Below, piece by piece: positions 24,300-33,653 of a stretch of 64,000 nucleotides of DNA. The position numbers and the translations under genes were made by a program. The stretch's first letter is position 1. The number at the start of each line of letters is the position of its first letter. Origin of the DNA: Caballeronia sordidicola (GTDB lineage Bacteria > Pseudomonadota > Gammaproteobacteria > Burkholderiales > Burkholderiaceae); the NCBI RefSeq assembly GCF_002220365.1, contig NZ_MTHB01000234.1, positions 1 through 64,000 on the forward strand, given 5' to 3'. Under the pieces are notes generated by a model. That model was given only the letters and a program-made list of their open reading frames with translations. It had not been told where the DNA came from and ran no database searches.

Positions 24300-24860
24300 A
24301 TGAAAACCGAACTTATCCTGCTGTGCCACGCAACGACGCACGCGATGAAAACCGGCTCGTTTCCGAGTACCGGCGACGCTATCGATGAGCTTGAGTTATC
24401 CCGGCTCCCGCGGCTTGCTTCCCTGCTTCAACCGGATCGGGTCGTCACAAGCCCGGCACACGCTGCCATGCAAACCGGACGATCGTTCGGCGTTGCAACG
24501 AGTGTTGACCCGTTATGGAGCGACCTGGATTACGGTCTTTGGCAAGGTCGTCCAATCCGCGAGATTCATGATGAAGACGCAGGCGGATTGGGCGCATGGC
24601 TGTCCGAACCGGCAAGCGCCGTGCATGGCGGCGAGAGCCTGGAAGCCCTTCAAACAAGGGTTTGCGGCGCGCTGGAGAGGAATCGGGAGGCTGGAGTCAC
24701 GCTGGTGGTGACGCATGCGATCGTGGTCAAGACCGTGCTGGCGACCGTGCTGGACGCGCCGCTCATGTCCATTTATTGCATGGACCTGGAACCGCTTTCG
24801 ACAATCACACTGACCCTGTCAGGCGAAGCATGGCGCCTTCGATCCAAGTCTTGCGTATGA
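24300..24860 (+). CDS. Histidine-phosphatase-like protein (possible alpha-ribazole phosphatase)
   Basis: A 186-residue member of the histidine phosphatase (phosphoglycerate mutase-like) superfamily. The catalytic His is at residue 10 in LILLCHATTH. Normal members read R-H-G there, but here the Arg is Cys and the Gly is Ala. DYGLWQGRPI (residues 78-87), the acidic region, and the second His at 139 in LVVTHAIVVKT are kept. Its place beside the cob genes suggests CobC-like removal of the alpha-ribazole phosphate, but the altered motif makes catalysis uncertain. It is divergent from the cbtBA riboswitch and probably has its own promoter. Confidence 0.75.
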   Translation: MKTELILLCHATTHAMKTGSFPSTGDAIDELELSRLPRLASLLQPDRVVTSPAHAAMQTGRSFGVATSVDPLWSDLDYGLWQGRPIREIHDEDAGGLGAWLSEPASAVHGGESLEALQTRVCGALERNREAGVTLVVTHAIVVKTVLATVLDAPLMSIYCMDLEPLSTITLTLSGEAWRLRSKSCV

Positions 24861-24917
24861 CGGAAACACGTCGTTCTTGCAAGGGGCTGCAAAACCAGAA
24901 CAGCCCTGCGCATGCGG

Positions 24918-25253
24918 TCAGCCTTTCGCGCCGCGTGCCATCCGCTGAAGGGTCGAAGAATCGATCGCGCCCGCGCAGATCCTGATCGCTTCTTTCAGCG
25001 TGCGGGGTCGTCCCGCGGCGAAATGCGCTTCAAGAATCGCAATAGCGCGAAGCCGTTCGTTGTTGCCAAGCTTCTCGCCGGTCGCTAGTTCGAGCACCGA
25101 TATGAAATACGTCGCCGGTGGCGTGGTGCGGGAAGGCGCCGTTGGCGTGACTGCGGGAATGGCATCCGACCATGCCTGTTTTGCAATGGCCGCTACATCG
25201 GATTGGCCGAGCCAACCCGTTTCTCTCAGTTCAAATTCGTTTCGACTAGTCAT
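24918..25253 (-). CDS. Hypothetical protein, 111 aa
   Basis: I do not recognise this protein. It is soluble, without signal peptide or membrane segment. It has a Pro/Thr-rich linker (AIPAVTPTAPSRTTPPATYF) in the middle and a helical C-terminal half (LGNNERLRAIAILEAHFAAG). Codon use fits the neighbours. I took the ATG at 25251-25253, not the TTG three bases upstream. It converges on the phosphatase gene. Confidence 0.55.
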   Translation of the reverse strand: MTSRNEFELRETGWLGQSDVAAIAKQAWSDAIPAVTPTAPSRTTPPATYFISVLELATGEKLGNNERLRAIAILEAHFAAGRPRTLKEAIRICAGAIDSSTLQRMARGAKG

Positions 25254-25441
25254 CAATCAAGCCCTGAAATAATCCTCGGATCACCCTAAGATTATTACTA
25301 GCAAGGACTATTCCAGCTTGAAGACACAAGCGCTTTTCCTAACCTGTCCGGAGCATCGCTCGGACGACCCTGCACGCCGCCAGATCCCTCGCCGCGCATC
25401 CAACGCTCTTGAACATGACCGGCTTTGACAGCCCGCAGCCG

Positions 25442-26017
25442 TTACCAGTGCGCCCCGCTGTGCACCCCGTCCCACCGGCGCGACAGCAGGATCAACACCG
25501 GCATCAGGATCGCCCAGCCAATAGCCAGCACGATCGTCGCAGGCAATGGAAACGCCAAGCGCACCGCGCCGAGCGCGGCGCCGGCGCGAAACGACATCGG
25601 TCCGGCAATGGCGCCGAGCACCGACGCAAGCAGCATGCGTTGCTTAAGCCAGCCGAAGGTCGTGTTGAACTGGGCGGCGAACAGCGCCCACAATGCAAGG
25701 ATCCAGTAAGGGGCGACGCCCGGCAGCACGGTGCCGTTTGGGTACACGAGTAACCCGGTGGCAACCGGCACGCTCTCCCAGATTGCGCCCAGCACCAACA
25801 CGCTGACCAGTAGCTTGAACTCCTGCCACGGCCGATCAACGCGTGCCAAATGCATGGCGATAAGCACAATGGTCGTTGCCACGCCCATCCATGGCACGTC
25901 GCGTGCGGCGCTCAGCACACAGGCAAACCAGCCGAGCTGCCCGATCACGAAATAGACGGACGGCGCCCAGCGTTCGACCGTTGATGAGCGCCGTGTGCCA
26001 ATGGATGAGTCGTGCAT
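25442..26017 (-). CDS. DUF2878 family membrane protein
   Basis: A 191-residue membrane protein with about five to six hydrophobic segments. PVATGLLVYPNG and PYWILALWALFAAQFNTTFG match my recollection of DUF2878. No function is established for the family. It is a single gene, divergent from ppk2, with 260 bases of shared upstream sequence. Confidence 0.65.
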   Translation of the reverse strand: MHDSSIGTRRSSTVERWAPSVYFVIGQLGWFACVLSAARDVPWMGVATTIVLIAMHLARVDRPWQEFKLLVSVLVLGAIWESVPVATGLLVYPNGTVLPGVAPYWILALWALFAAQFNTTFGWLKQRMLLASVLGAIAGPMSFRAGAALGAVRLAFPLPATIVLAIGWAILMPVLILLSRRWDGVHSGAHW

Positions 26018-26229
26018 GCGGTTTCCGGTTTTCGAGCAAAGTGCGCAAGTGTGATAACGCTACCGCATATTGCGTCCGGCCGTTCACGCATCTCGCTCGC
26101 TGGAAGGCGGATCATTCGTCTAACCGTTGCCGCGCTCTTGACCAGGCTGCCGTAACATTCCTGAAATTATCAGGCCGGATAATCGATAATTTGCAGGACT
26201 GCGGGGTTTTGCATTGCCTGCCGGGAAGA

Positions 26230-26253
26230 GTCAACGCGGTCAACGCGGTCAAC
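26230..26253 (+). repeat. 9-bp direct repeat GTCAACGCG, 2.7 copies
   Basis: Copies at 26230-26238 and 26239-26247 are identical, with a partial copy GTCAAC to 26253. It ends directly at an upstream in-frame ATG of ppk2. If that start were used the repeat would still lie outside the coding region. Confidence 0.7.
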
Positions 26254-26277
26254 ATGCCCAACCAAACGGAGCTCCCC

Positions 26278-27174
26278 ATGATTTCGCAGGATAAACAGCG
26301 CCGCTTCGAAGAAGACCTGATCGACAGCTACGACGAAGAACTCGAGATGGAAGTCGACGACCGCATCCTCGACGGCGACGGTGCGTTTTCCGCCGAAGCG
26401 CGCGAGCAGCGCAAGATCTACTTTCGCGAACTGTTCCGCCTGCAAGGCGAACTCGTGAAGCTGCAGGACTGGGTTGTCGCCAGCGGCCACCGGCTGGTGG
26501 TGATCTTTGAAGGACGCGACGCCGCCGGCAAGGGCGGCGCGATCAAGCGCATCACGCAGCGGCTGAATCCGCGCGTGTGCCGGGTCGCCGCCTTGCCCGC
26601 ACCAAACAATCGCGAACGCACCCAGTGGTATTTCCAGCGTTACGTGTCGCATCTGCCGGCAGGCGGCGAGATCGTGCTGTTCGACCGCAGCTGGTACAAC
26701 CGGGCGGGCGTGGAACGCGTGATGAATTTCTGTACCGATGCCGAGTACGAAGAGTTCTTTCGCTCAGTGCCGGAATTCGAAAAGATGCTGGTGCGCAGCG
26801 GCGTGCAGATTTTGAAGTACTGGTTCTCGATCACCGACGACGAACAGGAAGTCCGCTTCCAGGCGCGTATTCAAGATCCATTGAAGCAGTGGAAGCTGAG
26901 TCCGATGGACCTGGAAAGCCGCCGTCGCTGGGAAGCCTATACGCACGCGAAGGAAGTGATGCTGAGCCGCTCGAACATTCCCGAAGCGCCGTGGTGGGTC
27001 GTGCAGGCCGTGGACAAGAAACGCGCGCGGCTGAACTGCATTCACCATCTGCTGAGCCAGGTGCCGTATCACGAGATCGACCACCCCGCGATCGAATTGC
27101 CTGACCGCGTGTATAACGATGATTATCTGCGGCAGCCCGTGCCCGAAAGCATTATCGTGCCGGAAATATATTGA
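26278..27174 (+). CDS. ppk2: Polyphosphate kinase 2
   Basis: A 298-residue class I PPK2 that transfers phosphate between polyphosphate and nucleoside diphosphates. Walker A is GRDAAGKGG at residues 79-87. The lid and Walker B region is VLFDRSWYNRAGVERVM near 133-149. RVAALPAPNNRERTQWYFQR is also family-typical. The ATG at 26278 has CGGAG seven bases upstream and fits the family N-terminus (QRRFEEDLIDSYDEELEMEV). An ATG at 26254 is in frame but lacks a ribosome site. It appears to be transcribed alone. Confidence 0.94.
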   Translation: MISQDKQRRFEEDLIDSYDEELEMEVDDRILDGDGAFSAEAREQRKIYFRELFRLQGELVKLQDWVVASGHRLVVIFEGRDAAGKGGAIKRITQRLNPRVCRVAALPAPNNRERTQWYFQRYVSHLPAGGEIVLFDRSWYNRAGVERVMNFCTDAEYEEFFRSVPEFEKMLVRSGVQILKYWFSITDDEQEVRFQARIQDPLKQWKLSPMDLESRRRWEAYTHAKEVMLSRSNIPEAPWWVVQAVDKKRARLNCIHHLLSQVPYHEIDHPAIELPDRVYNDDYLRQPVPESIIVPEIY

Positions 27175-27186
27175 TTGATGAAGGGG

Positions 27187-27426
27187 CTAGCAGTGGCAGG
27201 TCTTGTCATGCATGGCATGGACCTGCGGCGGCAGGACATCGCCACGACCGGCTTGATCGTGACGATGCCTGAACACCGCTTGAAACATGTATTGCGAACC
27301 CTTCATGACCACGACGAACGTCACTTGCATCAGGTTGAAATCGAGCGTCACCATCAGACGCATCAAGACCAAAAGCGGTAGTACGACGGCGGGTCGGTAG
27401 AGTTGTCGTTCGATTAAGGCTTTCAT
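27187..27426 (-). CDS. Hypothetical small membrane protein, 79 aa
   Basis: Not assigned to a family. It begins MKALIERQLYRPAVVLPLLV and has one or two hydrophobic stretches up to about residue 35, followed by a His/Arg-rich tail (FRHRHDQAGRGDVLPPQVHA) that ends HDKTCHC. The Cys-His-Cys end could bind metal. The ATG at 27424-27426 has GGGAG five bases upstream. It converges on ppk2 with a 12-base gap. Confidence 0.5.
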   Translation of the reverse strand: MKALIERQLYRPAVVLPLLVLMRLMVTLDFNLMQVTFVVVMKGSQYMFQAVFRHRHDQAGRGDVLPPQVHAMHDKTCHC

Positions 27427-27546
27427 GACGGCTCCCGTATCCATATTTTTATTCTACGGATCGGGAGCCTCCGGATAAACCCGCTGTAATCGAAGACACT
27501 TGTCGCGCGTTTTGAACAATCGCGCGTCCAGTGCTGGGTTTAAGGC

Positions 27547-29079
27547 CTAGCGCGACGCTACGCTCGCATCCGACGCGGCTGGGAGAGGTGTTGCAGGCGC
27601 AGCCGGCATATCTCCCCAGCCACCGCCCAATGCACGGATCAGGTTTACCGTCGACGTAGCCTGCACGCCCGCCAGTTGTACCGCTGCGCGCTGCGACTGC
27701 AGCACGGTACGCTCGGCATCGATCACGTCAAGATAGTTGACCGCGCCCTCGGTGTACTGCGAACGGGAGAGCTGCGCTGCCCGGTTCGACGCGCTTACCG
27801 CTTCAGCCTGCGTGCGTGTCTGGTCCTCGAGGATGCGCAGGTCCGAGAGGTTGTCCTCTACTTCCTGGAACGCCACGAGCACCTGCTGCCGATAATTCGC
27901 GACATCCTCTTCATAGATCGCGCGTGCATTCGCCAGATTGCCCTTGCGACGTCCGCCGTCGAAGATCGGCAAATTGAGCGCCGTACCCGCAAACGGTCCA
28001 AGCAGGAACGTGCGGCTTGACCAGTTGAAGAGGTCACCCAGCGTGGCCGATTCGAATCCACCCGAACCCGTTATGTTGAGCGAGGGGAAAAACGCCGCCT
28101 TCGCCACACCGATGCGCGAATTCGCCGCCGCCATCGTACGCTCTGCCGCCGCAATATCCGGACGGCGTTCAAGCAACGATGAAGGCAGGCCCGGCGGAAT
28201 CTTGATCTCGACAGGCGTGAGCGGGTTCGCCGCCATCGAGAACTGCGATGCCGCCTTACCCAGCAGCACCGCGAGGCCGTGCTCGGAGGCGGCACGCAAG
28301 CGCTGCACCGTCATGGCGTCGGACTTGGCCGTGGCAAGTTCGGACCTGGCCTGCGCAACGTCCAGCTCGCTGATCTCGCCTTCGTTAAAGCGGTTCTGCA
28401 CGAGCTTCAGGGCCTGCTCGCGCAACGTGACGGTGCGCGTAAAGACATCGCTTTCCGAATCGAGCTCGCGCAGGTTGAAATAGTTCTGCGCTACGTCCGC
28501 CTGCAGCGCAAGTTGCACCGACCGGAACAGCGCTTCGCTTTGCTCGGTGTCGGCGTTCGCGGCCTTCACCGAGTCCGACACGCGGCCGAACAGATCCACT
28601 TCATACGACGCGCTTCCCTCTGCGCGCCACAGGGTCTGTGAGGGTACGTTCGCGTTGGCGGGAAGGAACTGCGACGCCGGCGAGAGCTTCTCACGCGTCG
28701 GGCCGAAGCCCGCATCCAGCGTCGGGAACAAACCTGCCCGCGCCGTCTGGTTGATCGCGCGCGATTCCTTTACGCGCGCCGCGGCAGCCTTCAGGTTCTG
28801 GTTCGCCTCGAGCGCCTGATGTTCCAGATCGTTGAGCGTGGGGTCGTTGAAGACTGTCCACCATTCGCCGCGCAATGCCTGCTCCGACGGTTGGGCCGTC
28901 TTCCACGTGCCCTGTTCTGAAGGCGCCAACGCCGTTTCCTGCGGTGTTTCCTTGAAGGCTGCCGGCGCGTTCACGTCGGGCTTCGTGTAGGTCGGTGCGA
29001 GCGAGCAGCCCGCGACGACCAGCAACGATCCCAGTAACGCCGACAAACCCAGCCATCGCTTTGTATTCAACGTTTTCAT
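27547..29079 (-). CDS. opcM: RND efflux outer membrane lipoprotein (NodT/OprM family)
   Basis: A 510-residue TolC-like outer membrane channel. It has a lipoprotein signal with lipobox VVAGCSLAP, and two copies of the OEP domain typical of the family, e.g. NFNLRELDSE-type coiled-coil regions and GLPSSLLERRPDIAAAERT, a strong NodT/OprM marker. It is the last gene of the efflux unit and corresponds to OpcM/OprC. The ATG at 29077-29079 is chosen because the signal peptide begins there. It starts 11 bases after the pump gene ends. Confidence 0.92.
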   Translation of the reverse strand: MKTLNTKRWLGLSALLGSLLVVAGCSLAPTYTKPDVNAPAAFKETPQETALAPSEQGTWKTAQPSEQALRGEWWTVFNDPTLNDLEHQALEANQNLKAAAARVKESRAINQTARAGLFPTLDAGFGPTREKLSPASQFLPANANVPSQTLWRAEGSASYEVDLFGRVSDSVKAANADTEQSEALFRSVQLALQADVAQNYFNLRELDSESDVFTRTVTLREQALKLVQNRFNEGEISELDVAQARSELATAKSDAMTVQRLRAASEHGLAVLLGKAASQFSMAANPLTPVEIKIPPGLPSSLLERRPDIAAAERTMAAANSRIGVAKAAFFPSLNITGSGGFESATLGDLFNWSSRTFLLGPFAGTALNLPIFDGGRRKGNLANARAIYEEDVANYRQQVLVAFQEVEDNLSDLRILEDQTRTQAEAVSASNRAAQLSRSQYTEGAVNYLDVIDAERTVLQSQRAAVQLAGVQATSTVNLIRALGGGWGDMPAAPATPLPAASDASVASR

Positions 29080-29090
29080 TTCAATCTCTC

Positions 29091-32000
29091 TCATGCTTCA
29101 ACCGAAGCATTGACACCGCTGATGTGCGGATTGTGGCCATGCTTGTCGACGAGATGTTCGCCACCAGCCAGCTTTCTCAACAGCACATAAAACACCGGCG
29201 TGAGCATCAGGCCGAACAACGTCACACCGAGCATGCCGAAGAACACCGCCACGCCCATTGCATGGCGCATTTCCGAACCCGCGCCCGACGAGAGCACGAG
29301 CGGCACCACGCCCATGATGAAAGCGATCGATGTCATCAAGATTGGTCGCAGACGCAGACGGCTGGCTTCAATAGCCGCCTGCACAATCGAACGTCCCTGC
29401 ATTTCCAGCTCTCGCGCAAATTCCACGATCAGGATGGCGTTCTTCGCCGACAAGCCCACCAGCACCATCAAGCCGATCTGCGTGAAGATGTTGTTGTCGC
29501 CCTTCGTGAGCCATACACCGACCAGCGCCGAGAGAATGCTCATGGGCACGATCAGGATTACGGCGAGCGGCAGCGTCAGGCTTTCATACAACGCGGCCAG
29601 CACGAGGAATACGAGCAGCACGCTGATCGGGAACACCCACATGGCCGCGTTGCCCGCGAGGATCTGCTGATACGTCAGGTCGGTCCATTCGAACTTGATA
29701 CCGCGCGGCAGCGTTTCAGCGGCAATGCGTTCCACCGCAGCCTGTGCCTGGCCCGACGAATAACCTGGGGCCGGACCACCGTTGATATCGGCAGCGGTGT
29801 AGCCGTTGTAGCGCACCACCATCTCGGGTCCAAACGTCGGCGTCACCTTGACGAGCGACGACAGCGGCACCATCTCGCCGTTCGCGTTACGCGTCTTGAG
29901 CAGACCGATGTCCTCCGAACTCGACCGGAACGGCGCATCCGCCTGTACCCGAACCTGGTACACACGGCCGAAGCGGTTGAAGTCGTTCACATACAGCGAG
30001 CCGAGGTACACCTGCATCGTGCTGAATACATCGGTGACGGATACACCCAGTTGCTTCGCTTTCACCCGGTCCAGATCCACGTTCAGTTGAGGCACGTTGA
30101 TCTGATAGCTGGAGAACGTCGGGCCCAGTTCAGGCGCCTGCGACGCACGCTTGATGAACGCCTGCGTAGCGTCGTTCAGTGCGGCGTAGCCCAGCGCGCC
30201 ACGGTCTTCCAGTTGCAGCTTGAAACCACCCAGCGTCCCCAGCCCAAGCACTGGCGGCGGCGGGAACACGGCAATGAACGAACCCTTGATCGCTGCGTAT
30301 TTCTGGTTCAGCGAACCGGCAATTGCACCCGCAGAGAGCGCAGCGCCGTGGCGTTCGTTAAACGGCTTGAGCGTCACGAACACAATGCCCGCGCTCGACG
30401 AATTAGTGAAACCGTTCACGGACAAGCCCGGAAACTCCACCGCGCTTTGAACGCCCGGCGTTTTTATCGCGATGTCCGTCATCTGGCGAATCACTGCCTC
30501 GGTACGATCGAGCGACGCGCCGTTGGGCAACTGCGCAAAGCTGATCAGATACTCCTTGTCCTGCGCCGGCACGAAACCGCCGGGCACGACCTTGCTCATC
30601 AGCACAGCGCCGCACAACAGCACGACATACACGCCCATCATCAGCGCCTTGCGGTTGATGACGCCCGTCACGCCCTTGCCGTAGTTTTCCGAACCACGCT
30701 TGAAGACCTTGTTGAACTGGCGGAAGAAGCCACCGAACACGCGGTCCATGCCACGCGTCAGCCAGTCCTTCGGTTCGTCATGGCCCTTCAGCAGCAATGC
30801 TGCCAGCGCCGGCGACAACGTCAGCGAGTTGAACGCCGAAATCACCGTGGAGATGGCGATGGTCATCGCGAACTGCTTGTAGAACTGACCCGTCAGGCCG
30901 GACATGAACGCGAGCGGCACGAACACGGCGGTCAGCGTCAATGCAATGGCGATAATCGGCCCGCTCACTTCGCGCATGGCCTGATAGGTCGCCTCTCGCG
31001 CCGATAACCCCGCCTCAATATTCCGTTCGACGTTCTCCACCACCACGATCGCATCGTCCACCACGATCCCGATTGCCAGCACCATGCCGAACAATGACAA
31101 CGCGTTGATCGAGAAGCCGAACGCCAGCAGCAGCGAGAAGGTACCGATGATCGACACCGGCACTGCCAACAACGGAATAATCGACGCGCGCCAGGTTTGC
31201 AGGAACACGATCACCACCAGCACGACCAGCGCAATCGCTTCGATCAACGTATGGATCACTGCTTCAATACTTGAACGCACGAACTGCGTCGGGTCATAGA
31301 CGATTTGATAATCGACGCCCGCCGGCATGTCCGCCTTCAGTTCCTTCATGGTCTGGCGGACCGACTCGGAGATCTGCAGCGAGTTCGCGCCGGGTTGCTG
31401 GTTGATCGCCATGGCGACCGCCGACTTGTTGTCGAGCAGCGAACGCAAGCCATATTCCGATGCAGCCAACTCGACCCGCGCCACGTCACCCAGATGCGTG
31501 ACCGCGCCGTCAGGCGAGGTCTTGAGCACGATGTCCCGGAACTCCGCTTCGGTCTGCAAGCGGCCTTGCGCATTCACGTTGAGTTGCAGCGGCACGTTCG
31601 ACGAAGTCGGCGATGCACCGATCACACCGGCTGCCACCTGCACGTTCTGCTCGCGGATCGCGTTGACGATGTCCGTTGCCGTCATGCCGCGCTGCGCGAC
31701 CTTTTGCGGGTCGAGCCAGATGCGCATGGAGTAATCGCCCGAACCCCACAACTGGACTTCCCCCACGCCCTGGATTCGCTCAAGCCGGTCCTTCACGTTG
31801 ATCAGCGCATAGTTGCGCAGATACGTCATGTCATAGCGGTTATTGAGCGAGTTCAGGTGAACCACCATCGTGAGCGTCGGCGACGACTTGATGGTCGTCA
31901 CGCCAAGCCGCGTCACGTCTTCCGGCAAACGCGGCAGCGCTTGCGCCACGCGGTTCTGCACCAGCTCCTGCGCCTTGTCCGGGTCCGTGCCGAGCTTGAA

Positions 32001-32285
32001 CGTCACCGTGATGGTCAGGTTGCCGTCGCTGTTGGCCTGCGACTGCATGTACAGCATGTCTTCCACACCGTTGATCTGCTCTTCCAATGGCGACGCCACC
32101 GTTTCGGCGATCACCTTCGGATTCGCGCCCGGATACTGCGCATGCACGACCACGGACGGAGGCACGACTTCCGGATATTCGGAGATCGGCAGCTTGAACA
32201 TGGCGATGATGCCCGCCAGCAGGAGGAGCACCGACAGCACACCCGCGAAGATCGGGCGGTCGATGAAAAACTTGGAAATGTTCAT
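29091..32285 (-). CDS. ceoB: RND multidrug efflux permease (CeoB/BpeF/MexF type)
   Basis: A 1064-residue inner-membrane proton/drug antiporter of the HAE1 family with twelve transmembrane helices and two large periplasmic loops. It starts MNISKFFIDRPIFAGVLSVL, and the proton-relay Asp pair is in GIVVDDAIVVVENVERN near residues 403-419. The SISEYPEVVPP-like LPISEYPEVVPPSVVVHAQY is typical of MexF-like pumps. Gene order LysR-llpE-adaptor-pump-channel matches ceo of B. cenocepacia and bpeEF-oprC of B. pseudomallei, which export chloramphenicol, trimethoprim and related drugs. The substrate range here is inferred. Confidence 0.93.
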   Translation of the reverse strand: MNISKFFIDRPIFAGVLSVLLLLAGIIAMFKLPISEYPEVVPPSVVVHAQYPGANPKVIAETVASPLEEQINGVEDMLYMQSQANSDGNLTITVTFKLGTDPDKAQELVQNRVAQALPRLPEDVTRLGVTTIKSSPTLTMVVHLNSLNNRYDMTYLRNYALINVKDRLERIQGVGEVQLWGSGDYSMRIWLDPQKVAQRGMTATDIVNAIREQNVQVAAGVIGASPTSSNVPLQLNVNAQGRLQTEAEFRDIVLKTSPDGAVTHLGDVARVELAASEYGLRSLLDNKSAVAMAINQQPGANSLQISESVRQTMKELKADMPAGVDYQIVYDPTQFVRSSIEAVIHTLIEAIALVVLVVIVFLQTWRASIIPLLAVPVSIIGTFSLLLAFGFSINALSLFGMVLAIGIVVDDAIVVVENVERNIEAGLSAREATYQAMREVSGPIIAIALTLTAVFVPLAFMSGLTGQFYKQFAMTIAISTVISAFNSLTLSPALAALLLKGHDEPKDWLTRGMDRVFGGFFRQFNKVFKRGSENYGKGVTGVINRKALMMGVYVVLLCGAVLMSKVVPGGFVPAQDKEYLISFAQLPNGASLDRTEAVIRQMTDIAIKTPGVQSAVEFPGLSVNGFTNSSSAGIVFVTLKPFNERHGAALSAGAIAGSLNQKYAAIKGSFIAVFPPPPVLGLGTLGGFKLQLEDRGALGYAALNDATQAFIKRASQAPELGPTFSSYQINVPQLNVDLDRVKAKQLGVSVTDVFSTMQVYLGSLYVNDFNRFGRVYQVRVQADAPFRSSSEDIGLLKTRNANGEMVPLSSLVKVTPTFGPEMVVRYNGYTAADINGGPAPGYSSGQAQAAVERIAAETLPRGIKFEWTDLTYQQILAGNAAMWVFPISVLLVFLVLAALYESLTLPLAVILIVPMSILSALVGVWLTKGDNNIFTQIGLMVLVGLSAKNAILIVEFARELEMQGRSIVQAAIEASRLRLRPILMTSIAFIMGVVPLVLSSGAGSEMRHAMGVAVFFGMLGVTLFGLMLTPVFYVLLRKLAGGEHLVDKHGHNPHISGVNASVEA

Positions 32286-32424
32286 GACGTTTTCTTTATC
32301 TGCATGAGAGGCTGCGCGCGTGTAGCCGCCGACCGGTCCGTCCCGTCAGGAACGAACCCGTCACGTACCACGCACACGAGGAGCCGCTGTAAAGCGCTTA
32401 TAAACCCGTCTTGTAAAGCGCGTC

Positions 32425-33615
32425 TTATGAAGCGTTTTTGGCCGGCAACGCACTCGCCATTGCTACGGAATTGGCCTTCACGACATCGTTCGGACGCACG
32501 CGCTGCAGGCCGTTCACCACGATCCGCTCGCCCGGCTGCAAGCCCTTCGCGATGACGCGCATGCCGTCGCTCATCGTGCCGAGCGTGACTTCGCGGTATT
32601 GCGCGCGGTTGTCCGCGTCCACCACCATCACGAACTTCTTGTCCTGGTCGGTTCCGATCGCGGCGTCGTCGATCAGCACAGCCGGATGCGGCGTGCCTCC
32701 GCCTACCTTGATGCGTGCATAGAGGCCCGGCACCAGCGAACCGTCGGCGTTATCGAAACGTGCTCGCACGCGAATCGTTCCCGAGCCCGTATCGAGCTGG
32801 TTGTCGACAGACGCAACCTTGCCTTCGCGCGAGAAACCGTCCTCATTTGCGAGACCGAGCGAGACCGGCACGCTCGCACGCGAGTCGCGGCTGAGGTAGC
32901 GCAGGTAGGTCTGTTCATCGACGTCGAACGAGGCGTAGATTGGCGACACCGACACCAGCGTGGTCAGCAGCGGCGCGCTGGAACCCGTCGACACGATGTT
33001 GCCCACCGTCATCTCAGCACGCGACACCCGGCCCGACACCGGCGCCACGATCTGCGTGTACGTCAGGTTGATCTTCGCCGTCTCGAGCGCCGCTTGCGCA
33101 GCCTTCAGGTTTGCCGCGGCTTCGTGCGACGCGTTCTGCTTCTCGTCGTAGTCGCGCTTGGCAATAGCGTTATCCGCCAGCAAACGCTCCGCGCGCGCGG
33201 CATCGGTCGATGTATACCCGTTGCGAGCCTGAGCCGCCGCGAGTTGCGCCGCGGCTTGATCGACTTGCGCCACGTACGGCCGCGGGTCGATCGTGAAGAG
33301 CGGATCGCCCTTCTTCACCAGCGCGCCGTCGGCAAAATGCACCGCGACGATGGTCCCCGGCACGAGCGGTCGGATCTCGACCTTGTCGACCGCTTCCAGG
33401 CGGCCCGAATAGTTCTGGTAGTCGGTGATGGTCTTCGAGACCACCGTGGCGACATCCACTTCCATGACGGGCGCCGCCGGCTTGACGGCCGCTTCCGCAC
33501 CGTTCACCGGCAGATCGCCGCGGCCGAAACCATGCATGGCAGTGAATGTTCCGATGCCTGCGACGACCAGCGCGGCGCCTAGCGCGACGGTAAGACGTTT
33601 GCGAGTGATGGACAT
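32425..33615 (-). CDS. ceoA: RND efflux periplasmic adaptor (CeoA/BpeE type)
   Basis: A 396-residue membrane-fusion protein. It has an N-terminal anchor/signal (LTVALGAALVVAGIGTFTAM) without a lipobox Cys. The lipoyl halves surround a coiled-coil hairpin, as in VEIRPLVPGTIVAVHFADGA and NLTYTQIVAPVSGRVSRAEM; the beta-barrel domain follows. It links the pump with the outer-membrane channel. The 139-base gap to the pump gene contains TGTAAAGCGC twice (32389 and 32412) but no obvious terminator, so the genes should be one message. Confidence 0.92.
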   Translation of the reverse strand: MSITRKRLTVALGAALVVAGIGTFTAMHGFGRGDLPVNGAEAAVKPAAPVMEVDVATVVSKTITDYQNYSGRLEAVDKVEIRPLVPGTIVAVHFADGALVKKGDPLFTIDPRPYVAQVDQAAAQLAAAQARNGYTSTDAARAERLLADNAIAKRDYDEKQNASHEAAANLKAAQAALETAKINLTYTQIVAPVSGRVSRAEMTVGNIVSTGSSAPLLTTLVSVSPIYASFDVDEQTYLRYLSRDSRASVPVSLGLANEDGFSREGKVASVDNQLDTGSGTIRVRARFDNADGSLVPGLYARIKVGGGTPHPAVLIDDAAIGTDQDKKFVMVVDADNRAQYREVTLGTMSDGMRVIAKGLQPGERIVVNGLQRVRPNDVVKANSVAMASALPAKNAS

Positions 33616-33653
33616 GCGTTGCTCCGATTAAGTCGTTGAGATTGTTTGAATTT

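Noticed and set aside
26230..26253. Tandem GTCAACGCG repeat as a CRISPR or operator array
   Set aside because: Only 2.7 adjacent copies without spacers; more likely a simple slippage product.
27207..27234. Inverted repeat near the end of the 79-aa hypothetical gene as a ppk2 terminator
   Set aside because: It lies inside the coding region of the opposite gene and no T-run follows.
28995..31007. A 670-codon open frame on the plus strand opposite the efflux pump and channel genes
   Set aside because: It is antisense to two clearly conserved genes, is rich in Arg, His and Gln with no domain, and is a typical GC-rich shadow frame.
31305..32555. A 416-codon plus-strand frame opposite the efflux pump
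   Set aside because: Low-complexity Arg/His-rich translation antisense to an intact RND pump.
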